Source: Callipepla californica brunnescens (Eukaryota > Chordata > Aves > Galliformes > Odontophoridae). Taken from it: a stretch of DNA of 64,000 nucleotides. This document shows, one piece after another, positions 12,253 through 26,200 of this stretch. The stretch spans positions 1,310,335 through 1,374,334 of the forward strand of contig JALIRH010000042.1 in NCBI GenBank assembly GCA_023055505.1. Reading direction: 5' to 3'. Both the position numbers and the translations under genes were made by a program. The stretch's first letter is position 1. The number at the start of each line of letters is the position of its first letter. The notes below the pieces were generated by a model. It saw only the letters and a program-made list of their open reading frames with translations, was not told the origin of the DNA and searched no databases.

Positions 12253-14040
12253 GCTTCTCCTATCACCATCAACCACTGTAAAAAGCTGATTTGCCAACAT
12301 TATAAGAGTTGCAAGAGTCAGTTGGATCTGATATGGGATCTTAAATTCCAGCATTTTTAAAATTGTTCATTGACAATTCAACCAAGCAACTGTTTAAAAA
12401 GTAAAAAGAAACTAGCAGAAGCTAAAGAACATTGAATGTCGTAACCCAAAGTGGAAGAAACTGTGGAAGAATATGGAAGAACATACAGCAGTTTAGTACT
12501 TAAAGAAAACAATCCTGCAGAATACCTGGAAGCAGGTAGAGGGACTTGAAAGTAAGAAAATTCAAGACAGATTATCCAGCTTCTAATCTGGCCAGGAGAC
12601 AGTACTCATTGGTTTTAAACTTTATAGGAGAGCAACTACAAAACCAAAATCTCATTGCAAAAATGGATGTTCCTTTGATTAGTTTGGCTACCCTGAAATA
12701 CATAGCTTTTCAGATGTTTGAAGCAAGTTAATAGATGAGCTAAACTGAGAGCAATTAGGTACAATTTTCTTGTCATCTCACACGTGTCTTCTGCCACCTG
12801 TCTTGCCAGCTGCAGGAGTAGTATCCGTGAACTGTAAAAGATAGGCAAGAAAACTGGAAACATGCTGCTCCTGTTTTACCACAAGACTGCTAACTACTAG
12901 ATGATGCAGAAACAGCTGCTAAATGTAACTTCTTGCAAGGCTGATCCTTTTCAGTTATCTTGCAGGCTTTAGATATAAAAGTGACCTCATGGCAAGTAAA
13001 CAGTGTTTTACTGTGATTTTTTTTTTTATGGGACTTAAAATGAGCACAAACTGATACACGTATGCCATACCTATCAGTAAAATAATGTCCTAAAATATTC
13101 TTTCAAAGAATATGCAAATTTCTGAAAAAGCTGTTTGTTGGTTGTTGTTTTGATTTGTATTTTATTTGTTTGAAGAAATAAAGAAGTTACGAGGGTCAGA
13201 AATGTTTCTGGGCTGAGTCCAATTCCTTTCCTGAGTTTTTTTCCCATGACATTCTACCCAGGGTTGTTCAAACTAGAAAACAGTAGTTCTGTGGTTTACT
13301 CATACCAAGAAAAAAAAAAAAAAGAAAAAGAAAAAGAAAAGGGAGCTCTGGTACTTTTTTAGTGTATATTACTAAAAGGGTTCAAGAGTACCCTTCGTCA
13401 TGTGGCTTTGGCTGTTCATAAACATTGCTCTGACCAATGGGGGAAAATTTAGATATTTCTCAGAATGATTTGTTGCCTTCTCATGACAGTTGCAATTCCA
13501 GACTGGATTAGATCCAGTGGGAAAATGTTTAGACAAAATACTGCACCAAACAACGCTACTGAGAGATGTGCCTGTGGTGTGCCTGTAACAGAAAGTAAGT
13601 TTATAGGAAGATATTAAAAACACATATACATCATGCTGTGACTGTGTGTTGCAGGGTAAATGCCCTGTTCGCTGGGAGTAACACCCCAAGTGAACTTCAG
13701 GCAAGGAAAACTGAGCATCAAACAAATGTGAAATCATTCTTGTGGTCTGTAACGCCAGTCATTTCATTCAGCTCTGTGTAATTCAAATTCAATGACTGTC
13801 CTGAAAGAGATAACAGAAAGGAAAAAATAGGTACAAGGGGAGATCAGAAAGGGAAGATATCTCTTAACCCTTTTGTGCAAACTTTTCCCTCCACGACCAC
13901 TTAAATGTTGCATCTGAAGAGCATTCAGGAAACATTTAGCTAAAAAAAAATACTGTATACCTCCTTCAGCATACCATGTCTCTGTGTAGCCAAAAATATT
14001 CTCACAAAGGGAAACAGTGTGTATAGGGACTGCCTGAACC
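12253..14040. other. Intergenic DNA with A-rich simple repeat
   Basis: A purine run of A15 followed by AAAAG units lies at about 13308-13340. Otherwise there are only short unsupported open frames. Confidence 0.5.
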
Positions 14041-14260
14041 ACTGATAGAGCACCCGAAGGAAAGACCGGGTCAGCCCTGGGAGCACAGGTGAAGGCAATT
14101 CACCTGTGTGACCAGAAGGGGTGGAGCCAGGCTGCACCCTTCTTAGACTTCATTTAAGGGCTGACTGCCACTGAGGAAGGATCTCCTCCTTTGGAGTTCT
14201 TTCTCTGTGAGCCTAGATCCTCAGAGATGGGTAAGCATTCCTTTTTCCTTCCTTTTGTAA
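14041..14260 (+). repeat. Unclassified interspersed element, copy A (LTR-promoter-like)
   Basis: This stretch shares a series of blocks in the same order with 48370-48590. These are cacctgtg, ccagaaggggtgga, a TATA-like catttaaggg, ctgccactgagg, a pyrimidine-rich stretch and a splice-donor-like gggtaag. The order (CACCTG motifs, TATA-like box, transcribed leader, donor) looks like the promoter half of an LTR or a promoter-derived repeat. It also contains a 10-bp inverted repeat at 14084-14108. I could not name the family. Confidence 0.45.
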
Positions 14261-14514
14261 CATCTCCTTGTTTGTGCTGGTCCCTTTGTCTTCACAGTGA
14301 AAGTGAGAAGTTCCTTGCCTAAGAGTCTTGAGGCTGTTTAGTACGACTCAGCAATGTTGCAATGGAGTATTTTTACACTCCTAGACAAGAAGAAACATAA
14401 GAACAGTAGAAGCTTGATGGCTGCTTAAAAGAATTTAGTTAACCTAGTTCAGTAACTATGATGAATGACTTGGCTTTTGAACATTATTAATTGTGTGTAA
14501 CATCGTTACTCTTC

Positions 14515-14697
14515 AGAATGTTTAGAGTGTTAGGGCACTGGAACAAGCTGCCTGGAGAGGTGGTGGAGTCTCCTTCTCTGGATATATTGAAAACCCACCT
14601 GGGCACTTTCCTGTATGACTTAACGTAGGGAACTGCTTTAGCAGAGGGATGGGCTGGGACATCTTCAGATGTATTTTCCAACCCCTATGGTTCTATT
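14515..14697 (+). mobile_element. CR1 LINE 3' fragment
   Basis: It reads gcactggaacaagctgcctg, ggtggtggagtctccttctc and ttccaacccctatggttcta, the order found in CR1 3' ends of the CR1-F/Y type. It is diverged and 5'-truncated. Confidence 0.85.
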
Positions 14698-15047
14698 ACC
14701 ATGATTATAATTTTATTTCCAGGGCATTGATTTATTCATTTATTTATGTATTTTCAGAGAATGGCAGTTCTTGAAACAGACTCACTCTAAAAGAATTTGT
14801 TTGTTACATTTTGGGAAACAAACATCTATTCAAAGTAAGAGGTGATATTATTCATCTGTTCATATCTCAGGGAAGCACAATCAAGGGCCTACATTATATA
14901 AACAGAGAACCATGGCATGCAGATACACCATCTCTTCAAATATGATGAACTTAGTTACAGGATCTCTTACTGAGATAAGTACAATTGCTTCAAGTTATAT
15001 AATGCATGAAGCAGCAGTAAAATGTATAGAAAAAAGAACTCTATTTC

Positions 15048-15090
15048 TAGAGGTCTCTTCAACTCCTACAATCCTGTGATTCTGTGAACT
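15048..15090 (+). mobile_element. Very short CR1 3' terminus
   Basis: It carries aggtctcttcaactcctac followed by aatcctgtgattctgtga, matching the last ~40 bases of a CR1 element with its octamer repeats. Confidence 0.7.
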
Positions 15091-18000
15091 GATTTTAACT
15101 GAAAGTAAAATCCACTATGGGACTTCCATGCTGCATGTAGTGCCAATGCTACTCAAGTTTTGTGCTTGTTAGTAGAATGCTTAGTCTGTATGTGCCTGAA
15201 CTCTACATTTTTGTTCCCCTTTTTCTTTCCCGTTTTAATAAATGGGGGGGGTTCACATTAACTGTATTATAGACTTCAAATGCAGCCCAAGGCAATTTCT
15301 CTTCATTGGTGTGGCCCAGGATGATCTTCTTTAGACCATGAGCACCACTGTGCTCAGTCATGCCAAAGGTTCACTTCAGTCACCTATTTCCAACAATGGC
15401 TGAACTGGATGCTTACAAAAGATAAGCCAGTATGCATTCTTCCTTGGTAACTGGTAAAGCTCTAGATACAATTGAAGCCTCAAACAGAAGAGCATACTAA
15501 AAAAATCAATCAATGAGTATCAGATCTATGAGGCCTCAAGAATCTGATAAATAGCATGCATCCTGACACTCGAATAAATATTTCTTATGCTTTTATAGGA
15601 AAACAAAAAGCAGAAAAAATTGCTATTAAATCTCAGAATCTATTAAAAAGAAAAAGGAGAAATACATCGGGGAAAAAAATACTCTAGCCAGCACTAGAAT
15701 TATTGGATTTTTCTATTAAAGAGAACTTCAAGGTCACCAAGAATCAGCTGCAAATTATTAAAGTAATAGGTGCAATCTCACATTAACAGATCTGATTGGC
15801 CTTTGGGACTCACAGATCACAAATATTCAGTCCTGGGCTTCTGGAACAGAGTGAAAGCAATCTGAATGCAATATTAGCCATCGTTCTATGATCAGAAGTG
15901 CTATGGATTTGTAACTGAAATGGAGCTTGAGGACGCACTAGTTCTATCAGGAGTCTGGAAAATGCACATTTGGGGAAGACAAATAGACTTCTACAGTGGA
16001 AAGAAGTCTTTGGGAATTATAAAGAAGGATTCAGCAGTGTTCTGTTGTGTGATGCAAACCAACTCTATCAGGAGGCAAGATGTTGCAGAAGGTAATCAAC
16101 TAAGAGTCCAGCACACTTTACCTCTCATGATGGTTCTTGCTATGCAATACATCCTTGCAATCATTCATTTTCATGTGTAATATATATGTCAGGCCTTATA
16201 TCCTGTCATACCTTTGATATCTATGCTTTTAGCCACCTTGAGCCATATCAGTTGGTATGTTAGGAATGTTAATATATCGTATCAACAAATGATGGTGTTT
16301 AATTGATGGGGCAACCTTCTTTAAGTAACGGAGGGTGCCATTCACACTGAAACATAGATCATGTTGAATGCTGTTACGAGGCAGTTTGTTAGAATTCTAG
16401 CATACAGAATTCTGGTTGCTGCTGCTGGAAGGCAGCAAAGGTACTTGTTCACTAAAGTGACACATAGTCCAAATAAGTAACCAGTATTGATCATTATATT
16501 AATCTTAGGTGTGACATTTGTTTGGACATGTGGTATATACTGCTCTTTTCTCTCTCCCTTGCTTTAACGTTTCATCATCTTCAATTTACATATATCACTG
16601 ATGTTTATATTTCACAAACATACATCATCTTGGCCTTTGAAAATCACTAAGGAAACACTTTACTCCCACAGTGTGGACCCACAGTGTCTGAAGTATATTT
16701 GCATGTTATATTAATAGAATTCAGAAGATTGCTCTACAAAATTCCTAAAAGAGAATCAGCCAAAGTTAGACTTGGCATCTGCACAAATCTCAGCTATTTT
16801 TTAGAATACTTTGACAACACCCATGTTATTGTCTCTCAGTTCACTTTTTCTGCTCATGTATTCCCCAAAGAAGGAAGGAATGGTATTCCCGTTCTCTGAA
16901 TAAGGGCACATCTTTCTCATTAGAGTGATTTCATTATTTATTTTCCTCCTCTTTCTTGAACTGCTGGATACCCTAACTCTTATTCTTCCCCACAAGGGCA
17001 CAGAAGTCATCCTACTGCTTCAAAAGAAAAGAAGTTACAACAAAATTTCCCCAGTAAAGGGGACTCTTCTTTTCATTTCTTGTGTTTTCAGCTCAATGCA
17101 GAAAAGAAAGTCTTCAGAGATAACAGAAAGTCTGTTAACTAACTGTACATAAATCAGTAACACAAAAAAACTGAGTTTGATGCTGACATGAGCCATGTTA
17201 CAATGCACACTTCTAACCCTACAGGGCACTATTTTGCTTCTCGTATGCATCTAGAGACAAAACAAATGTGAGGTATAATCAGAGTTATGCTCCTATAAAA
17301 CTTTTTGAAGGAAACTCTGCAGTCGTTAGAGAACATGTACATCATCTTCCTTCCATTTGATCTTCTCTGCAGCATACTTTCTGTATTACTCCTTGCATTT
17401 TACTTCCATCTGGTATCAGCTTTTGATTAGAAACTTGTAAGTTGAACTTCAACAGCTCAATGCAAAGAACTGAGCTGTTTCCAAGCCATATTTTTTTCCC
17501 TGGAGCATCTCACTTCAGTTCTATTTTGCTGTATCCCTGCCTACACTGAAAGCTACATTCTTAGTAGATACTTTGCAAAGAGCAAAAATCTCTAATCTCT
17601 GCAAACAAAGGAGGGTTCTGTTACCCTAAAAGAAATAAACCTTACAAAAAAAAAAAGAAAAAAAGACACTGCTTCTAAAACATTTGCTATACAGTGTGTC
17701 ATTATGTCAATGGAAAAACCAGCCCAAATAAAGCTCCTTAACACTCATGTAGAATTAAGTAGCAGGTGTTTCTTTTTATTACAGCACTGGATACAAGGGG
17801 GGTATTTCCACCTAATGTATACACTGAGAGAACAAAGGAACATCCTTTGTGTACATTTGGGTAGACACTGCAAAACTATGCCTACATGTTTGGAGAGGGG
17901 TCTGCAGTCATCTTGAGATTTCCACCCTATCTCTCCTGTGCATGCCTGTTTGGTCAGATCACAGCAGGGCTAATCTCTCCTCCTGCGGGTAGGATAGGCA

Positions 18001-21000
18001 TACTAATGGACTCACTATTTCCCCTTCAAGATGATCCAAAAAGACAAGACCAGTCATACTTAAAATTATAGGGAAGGCACAGGTGTCTCAAGCAGGATAC
18101 AGTACACACTTAAGCACTTAAAGTACTCTTCAACAAAAAGCTCAGCCCATAACTCATTACAGCCACCAAAAAGCAAACCCCAGTTACTGCTCAGAAAAGG
18201 AAGAATTCAAAATGTTCAGTCCAGATGGGAAACCCATGTCCTTCCATGCACTGGATGGGAGAAGCAGTCTGATGGATGGTCCATTTTCACCACTAGATCA
18301 TCTCCACAACTACAGCGTACTGAGTCAGACCAAAGACTGATCTACATAACCACATTCAATTCTAAATTTTAGAAATTAGGAAATTAAGTGTGATATGAGC
18401 ATGCTGAGAGTTGATGTTAGCCTTCAAGAACAAAAAAATCTACAGCTAAACAATTTGAGAGCAGAAAAGTTAAGGAAAATATATAGTAAATTGTCTTGTG
18501 AAATTACAGTAACTATTTTTCTGTCTGGTGGCATCTGTGGGACTGCACTGAGTGATTCCAGGTGGTGAAAACAAGTTATTAGTTTTAAGAAGAGACAAAT
18601 CAACGAAAGTAAATCCTTCCCCTTTGTTTACCCAATGCTGTCTTTAAAATCACCCCATTTACATGTCCCATTCACTTCCAGAGGTTTTTTTTCCTTTATC
18701 ACTGCTTTTAATGAAGTACAGGGATTCTTATCCCACAGACCAAACTACAGGGCTTGGGTCTGCCCACAGCCTTGAGGTAACTTCTCGTACCCTAAAGGTT
18801 AAGAATGCAGACAAACAGGTTCTCCTGCATACAGCTCAAAACCATTTATAAGGTTACTACAATCTGACATTTTTTATTACCCATGTGCTCTAAGTTCTAA
18901 TTACAGCAGAACCGAGAAACAAACCAAACCAAAACAAAAACAACACCTTGCAAGATACTGCAGAGAGAAGAGAAGCTAATGAGAACATGGAGGATTCAAG
19001 TTATCAGGTTTGTACAGGTGTGCTGTAGGCACTGGTAACTCGGTAGATAGATTAGGTTGATATGCCTGTAGTGAGGAGTAGTCATGTGTCCCATCCAGTG
19101 TTTTTGCACCAAACTCATTAGCAGTTTCTAGGCACAGCCCAATAGCATCCTAAGGAACAAAATTGGCATCTTCAGCAAGAAATTCTTCCTCTTTCCTCAT
19201 ACATGGAAAATGGATGGCAGCACTCCTGTTTCACTCTGTGACTTGCTTGCTAGCAGGAATCAGATCAAAAACACATCTTGCATGTGAATGGAATTCAGTG
19301 AGATTGGAGGTGGCTCGTGGATCCTGTGAGGGCTTGTTCAGCAGCCCTCAGACACACCAGCAAAGCTTCCTCCCCTGCACAATTTTTTTTCACTACAAGA
19401 AATGCCATGTATGCATTACAGGCGATCAAGCAACATGGACAACCTCAAGCTGCCTTGCAGAGGAGAAACTCCCACTTGACTTGATATTCATGAGAACTGA
19501 GTACAGAAAAGCCAAAAGGGATAAGCTAGCAATATATTTTTAAGAAGCTTTTCCCAACTCTAAATTGTTTAACCAAACAAGGGCAAAATGGCAGCCAACT
19601 AACTACGTTTGCCAGCCCAGACAACTTATGCAGATCCCACTAAGACTCTTGCATCCCTCTTTGATCAGAAAATCACACTGTCATGTTTGTGTGATGCTAG
19701 GCTTAAAATAGATGGAAAAGATTGAAGACCAAGGAGAGAGAGAACCAGGACCAACCTCTATTGTCAAGACCCCAGGCCTAACAATAAGACAAGCAGCTTT
19801 CACATGAGGCTGCTGCTGGCCCAGAAGTTTCTGCAGCAGACCCACTCCACAGGCTCCCCACACACCGACCCCCACTGCTTATCTCAGTCTGGCAGACACT
19901 GCTCATGGCCTCCCAGCCACAGCCCTGCCTCGAATCAGGTCGGAAATAAACTTACGCTCTGAACTGTCCCAAGGCCCAGCTCTACTTGTGAAGATGCTTT
20001 ATAACTGCTGCTCCAGCACTGCTGCTCTGATGCTCCTGCACCATGCTGGTGGAGATTTGGAACCTTCCACTAGCAGGAAACCTGTACGAGCTGAGAGGAC
20101 CATTCCGGGGGAGACTGTGAGAGTAGGGGATCCACATCTGGCTGAAGATAAAGATGCAGTAGATCCATGCACTGAAGAACAAATGAAATTACTGAGAGAG
20201 GAGGAAAAAAGGAGGGGAACCAGACTGGTAGAAACATGGAGCAGTAATGTCACAGCGATGGCAGAGCTGAGAGAGCTGGGGATTAAGGTATGAAAGACAG
20301 GAGGCTGAGGTATGAAAGGATGGAGGCTAGAGGCTGTTTGAGAAACAGGAGGCTACAATTAAAAGACCCTAGATCAGCCAGTGGTTGCTGTATTACAGGG
20401 TGAGTGCATTTAAGGAGATATTTCACAGTAGATATAAAGGAGAGATGACTGATGCATCAGGTCCCAGTCCTTTGTATGAAACCTGACTCACCAGGCAGCC
20501 TGTAATTGCTCAAAATCTCAGTTATCCCTCGCATCTTGTAGCTTCACTTCACTGACAACTGCGAGTGAAGATGCTGGGGATTAGAGTTCAACTCTGTCTG
20601 CTGTCAAAGCATAAGGAGAACTGTCTGAAACCCAGCCAGATCAGTACTGCTTGCTCTGTGGACAGCTGCCAGTTTTCATGCAAAGTATGTTTGACACGTA
20701 CATTACCATCATTTGCTTTAAATGAATTTCCAGTTCTGCTGTGCAGCTACATCTGGAGCCAGAGGGATGCACAAAGCAAAGAGAATGTGCAGGGAGTGGC
20801 TGTGCTGCAGGGCTGAGGCTCCAAAACTGCAGCCCCAAAATGGAGGAGGGGGCTCAGATGGGGAGTCCTTGATCTCAGAGAGGCATAAATTCACTCTGAA
20901 TATCCGCTATGCATATAAAAGTGCAGGCAGTGGACAGATTAACCCAGGGGGGAGAAGGAGCTGTGAACGAGGGAAGGTAAAATACAACATCTCAATCTGC

Positions 21001-22927
21001 TAATGCTTTATCAGCACCTGTGCATGCTCCTGTCAAGTTAGAAGCCATTGCTCACAGTACTGTTCAGTGATATGGTGTGTCCATACATCCAGAATCACAC
21101 TTTTGAAAGCATATCCTTTTAGAAAACAAAGGAAACATCAGGTAACATTAGAAACCCAGAAAATGTGGCCTGTATGGCACTAAGAGCTCGAAAGTATTTT
21201 TATGGGGCCATGTCTATAAAGACCTGTCCCATTAGCTCAGAACTCTTGTGTCTTGAGTTGTGGTCTCACAATGAGAGCTTATACTGCCAATAAGAAATAA
21301 ATATACATGGAAATGTACAACATATCCCCCACAGGAGGCTCTGGGGGAAGATCACTCAATGTTCTACCAACATGATGCCTAGAAATCCTACTCATTCCCA
21401 TGCTCAACTCTGTCCACTGCTGCTCCTGTGTGAGCACTCTGCTGTTTTGGCCTTTAATTATTGACTTTGGAAGGAACAGCTCAAGTGCCCTCTAGTGTAG
21501 CTTCAGAATACCTTAGTCCACACTCGCCTCATTTTGTGGGGCTCTATTAGAGGTTTTACTTTTGGCTTGAAACGTTTGCACAGCTCCGTACAGTTTACCA
21601 CATAAACCATTGTGAACAACTTGAACAAATTAATGGTGATTGTGATTATTATTGTTATTTTCTGGAAAGCCACTGAGTGACAGTTATCACTGGTTTTGCA
21701 GGCAGTTATCTCTTTAATTCCTGAAATGCAAAGCACCAGTGTTTATTACATGCTTCTGAACTCTTCTTCATTCTGTTTGTGAACTGATGCTGCTGCTGGC
21801 TTCAGTGTTCTTAATATAGACCTTAATAGGTTTTAAATATCACAATTCTGGAAAAAAAAGTATAGTCCTACTTACTTTTTCAGTTTCTTTGTCTCTCCAA
21901 ACATTTAATTTATATTAAGCAACTTATTTATTTGTTTATTTATTTTTACAGATTGCATTTTCACTATCTCGTTGTCTACAAGTAAAATTTTCAGTGTTTT
22001 TGGAAGCTTTCCTGCTTGGGGTACACAGTCTTCCAAGTAGGTTTCCTGGTTTAGTTTCTTTAGCATCAGTAGCGTGCACACCATGAAAGCAATTAGGCTT
22101 GGGCACCAAATGTTTTGAGTTTGGAGTTTTCAGTTTGCTTTTTGGTTTTTGAAGGTTGAAGTGGGAAGAGCACAAGCTGTTTCAGAGTAGTGAAGTTCTC
22201 AGAACTGTCTTGAAAGAAACGCTCCGTATACAAATATGCATTCTGGTCATGCGATGGTCCATCTACATTTTTGGTAGCTGACAGTGAATGCTTAAAGAAA
22301 CAGCATAAGAATGCAAGTATAAGAATAGGTGGAGTACTTTCCTAGCATTAGCCTTCTGGAATCCAGCAATATTTGTTTTAAAAAGTGAAACAAAAAAAAA
22401 AAAAAAAACATTAAAGTGAGAATAGTGGAAATAAAGGACAGCCTGAGCTATCCAGCTGTGGAATGATTTATGTGGAAAAATCCTGTAATTTGGCTCATCT
22501 TTACACAAACAAACTTAAACACTGGAACTGAGACTCAAATTCTTCCCTTCAGTTCACAAGATGGTAGCAAATCTCCAGTACCTTTTCCCCCGTTTTTGCT
22601 AACCACATATTCCTATTCCACTTTGAATGCCTTTTGCTATTACTTCTAAGATCTGGGAAAATCCCAGAATCTGTTTAAAATGATGGCAGGTTTCCAATCA
22701 GAAGTAGTAGCTGTAGCTAGGATCAGCAGCTCTCCCTTTCAGAAACTGTGTTCTGTTGTACAAATACAGTATCTCAGCATATCATCAATACATTTCCCCT
22801 CTGCTTCGTATCTTCATTCCTTATCCTTAAATACTTTCCCCTGAAGTCCTATATACACTGAATTTTCACATAGCATGAGTGTCCATGTGCTAACAGGTCC
22901 TTTGGAGCACTATTTCCCCCTCACATC
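15091..22927. other. Long intergenic stretch, no gene recognised
   Basis: About 7.8 kb without CR1 or supportable exon. A charged 100-codon open frame (19988-20293) ends near a donor-like AAG/GTATGA, and a TATAAAA at 20914-20920 is followed 55 bases later by GGAAG/GTAAAA. These could belong to a non-coding transcript, but nothing confirms it. Poly-A (17646-17665, 22388-22409) and TTTA-rich tracts (about 21925-21948) are present. Confidence 0.4.
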
Positions 22928-23228
22928 GTAGAATCACCGAGGTTGGAAAAGCCCTACAGGATCATCCAGTCCAACCATCCACCTACCACCAACAGGTACC
23001 ACCAATGTTTTATCACAAAAACATGTCCCTCAACACAACGTTTAAGTTCCTTGAACACCTCCAGGGTTGGTGACTCCACCACCTCCGTGGGCAGCCCATT
23101 CCAGCCCATGACCATTCTCTCAGAGAAGTAGTATCTCCCAATGTCCAGTGTGAATCTCCCCTGGTGCAACTTGAAGCCATTCCCTCTAGTCCTATCCTGA
23201 GTCACATCACTGCATAACTCTCTAAAGC
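22928..23228 (-). mobile_element. CR1 LINE 3' fragment, minus orientation
   Basis: The plus strand opens gtagaatcaccgaggttgga and goes on with gatcatccagtccaacc, ccttgaacacctccagggt and gcagcccattccagcccatg, ending near ccctctagtcctatcctgag. This is a CR1 3' region in reverse orientation. It keeps about 300 bp, the longest minus-strand CR1 here. Confidence 0.92.
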
Positions 23229-26200
23229 ACACGTTTTTGCCCAAGCTGTAGTCCTTTCAAGTTCAGTAATTAGCAGATCCCCACACCAAAAGAATTCTGA
23301 CTATCATTAAAAGTCCTCTACTGACTAATTAAGAAAAAAAAACCACAAACCAATTTAGACCTGACGACTGTTTGCAAAACATCTGTTCTGATAACTGGCA
23401 GTCTTTTGAGGAACAGTCCTGCTATCCCATTGATGCCAGTGGGAGAACTCCATTACTGCTGAAAAATGTAAAAACTTTCTTGAAGAGCATGCTAGGATTT
23501 TCCTTCTTAAAACATTTCCTTCATCAAAATGAGCTTCAACTGTTGGCTTTTTTTCATCTTTTGAGATAAGTCCTTGCATCTATTTGTTTACAGGACTGTT
23601 GTTCATAGTGGCTTTCTCTGGTATATTCCCATTCAACTGAAATACCTAAAATAAGTGTAAATTGGGACGTTTTCAAGCCAGAACAGAAAAACAGCACTCG
23701 AGGAGGCACGTGAAGGGAAAAGCAAATTAGATACTATCATGTCTGGAATAAGGATGCCTAAGAGAGGACCAATCTAGGAAAGTATGTCCCAGTGCATCAG
23801 TGATTTTAATTTTCCACGCTGCAGAAGTTTTAATTTAGTAAAACCCAGTGAAATATTGTATACTTTTGGAAGTGGAACTATTACCATTATACAGCCTGCA
23901 GAACACACTAAATAGCAGATAAATATCTTTAAAAATGAATAAAGTCACTTATGGCAAACCTTTTTGGACTGAAGATTCCTTCTAATAGAAACCATAACTT
24001 CCCTTAGATGCCCCATGTCCAAATATTCCTCTGATACAATGCAGGCAGAGCTTTTCTATGCCAAGAGAAAAAGAACATGACTGTAATGCAGACACCCAGG
24101 CAGCTTCATGGTCTCCCAGATATAACACTAATCAAATGCTACTAATGGTGCAGCTTCCTAACTTCAAAATATGTGTGCCCTAGAGGCTGCCAATAAAGAA
24201 TGAAACCTGTCACTGGAATATTAAGAAAAACAACAATGGCATTGCCAGACATCTTCATCTCCTTTGTTTTATTCTATTTATCCAAGGAAATGAACAGTAT
24301 TACATTCTTTATGACAGTAAAGAAGACGTGTTCAGATATCCATTTGCCCTGAGCGTTTCTCAGTGATGCTGAGCACCGTGTACAAATCACACATTATCTT
24401 CTGCTGCTGTAACTATTTGGCAAAACTAAAAAGAAAATGTCTGTACCTCCATCAGTTGCTACGCTAAAGCAGTTCCAGGGAGGCAGACACTTCTAAGGAT
24501 TTCTCATGCTTACTCGGTTACTTCATCCACCATTGTAATGAGATGCAAGCCCTGCAACTATTAGTCAGCCCCTGCTGCGGATGGTCTTCATCTTTTGTTA
24601 TTGGAATAATTATGCCATCTGGAGGTAGGTCTGAACAGAATTCAGAGGCTGTTGGTGGGAGCATGCCCAGCAAGACATCGCTCCTTCTCTTCGTAGGAGC
24701 GGATCCAACTCACAGACCTCACTGGTGGAGCTGTTATGAGAACATCATGCTACAAATCACCACTGTCTTTTGTGTCAATAAACTGAAGCACAGAAAATAT
24801 GTGGCCCCAATTTCACCACTCGATTCTCCTGTTTCACATTCCAGTCTGGATGCATTTTTGAAGGACCGCAGAAATGTGCAGTTTAAAACCTGTCTAGTAA
24901 ACTTCCTTGATCCTGAGGCACAGGCTTGGAATTTAAGTCACTTTCTTTTTTGTTGTTGTTGCCTTTTGGAACAGTTTCATTTTCCTACTTGGCTCAAAGG
25001 ATCTCAAATCCAGACGGCAGCAACAACACGTTGTATCCTGCAGTGCAACTTGTGAGTTGGGGCCTTTGGGACCTCTGTGCTGACTGCATGCATTCCAGGC
25101 AGTTACCCCATTCCTGGAAGGGCTGGAAATACTTGCAGTACCTTACAGCACCACAGATTTCTGTTGTTGAGGCAGTACAGGAACACAGTTTCTTTCCAGG
25201 CAAAGAGCAGAACTCTCCTCCTCTGTATCGTCTCACGCAGCACAGAGGACAGCAAAGCCTTCCGTAAACTTTCTCTAATAGACGTTGCTAGGTGAAATAA
25301 ATCACTCCTTTCTTTTGGATTAGATTATAATTCCCGAAAGAGAGGAACAGATTTACATGAAATTATGCCACAAGGCGGAGCTAGGCAATGTTCTCATAAC
25401 TGTTTGTGAGAACCCTGCAGCAGCCCAGTCCCTCCAGGGAACCTCCAGTTTCATGCTGGGCTTCAATCCGGTTGTGCTACATGCCTCACAAATAAACGAA
25501 GATACAACAGCCAGAAGCTCTGGAAGAACAGCCCTGAACTGGGCACTGGGACAAAGAAGCAGTGGCCGTATCTCAGGGCATTGCAGCCTGTGGGAATCAG
25601 AGTTGTGATGTCAGTCCTTAGCACTGTGATGGCTTTGCAGACTGAAGCATCACAGCAGCTCCCAATGCAAAGCAAGAAAATAGACATATAAATATATAAA
25701 TCTACTGAAGGAAAGGAGGAAGCAGGCTATTTGCTCAGCTGGGGGAGGCCAGGGAAGTGCAGCTTCTTCTGATCTCCTCTGCTCAGTGAGCCATTCCTGA
25801 GCTGCATCCTGAGGCAGGAGGTGTACTTCCAGGCCTAGTGTTCCAGCACTTACTCAGGGGGAAAGGAAACAGCAAGACAGATGCCAACGGGATGATGCAA
25901 GCTTCAGTGTCCCTGTCAGAGTGGGAGTCCAATATGATTTCTGGGCTGCTTCCTTGCAATTTAAATTCAGATGTGCTTCCATGAAAAATTTAAGTAAGAG
26001 AAAAAAAATTATGAAGGGGACTCCTCCTCATTTCTTGTCCTGTGCTTCTCTGAAGGGCTATTTTGGGCCCTGAATGAGGAATTTGAAGTTAGCATGCATA
26101 AGAAGAGATGAAAAACAGCACCGTGCAGAGATGAGAAGCGCAAATATAAAAGTTTTCCTGTTCCTAAATCACAGAACAGGTTTGTAGAACACAGGGAAGA

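Noticed and set aside
24543..25055. 170-codon open frame on the plus strand
   Set aside because: No domain, compositional signal or splice sites suggesting an exon, and it overlaps other long frames on both strands. Length alone is weak evidence in 64 kb of vertebrate DNA.
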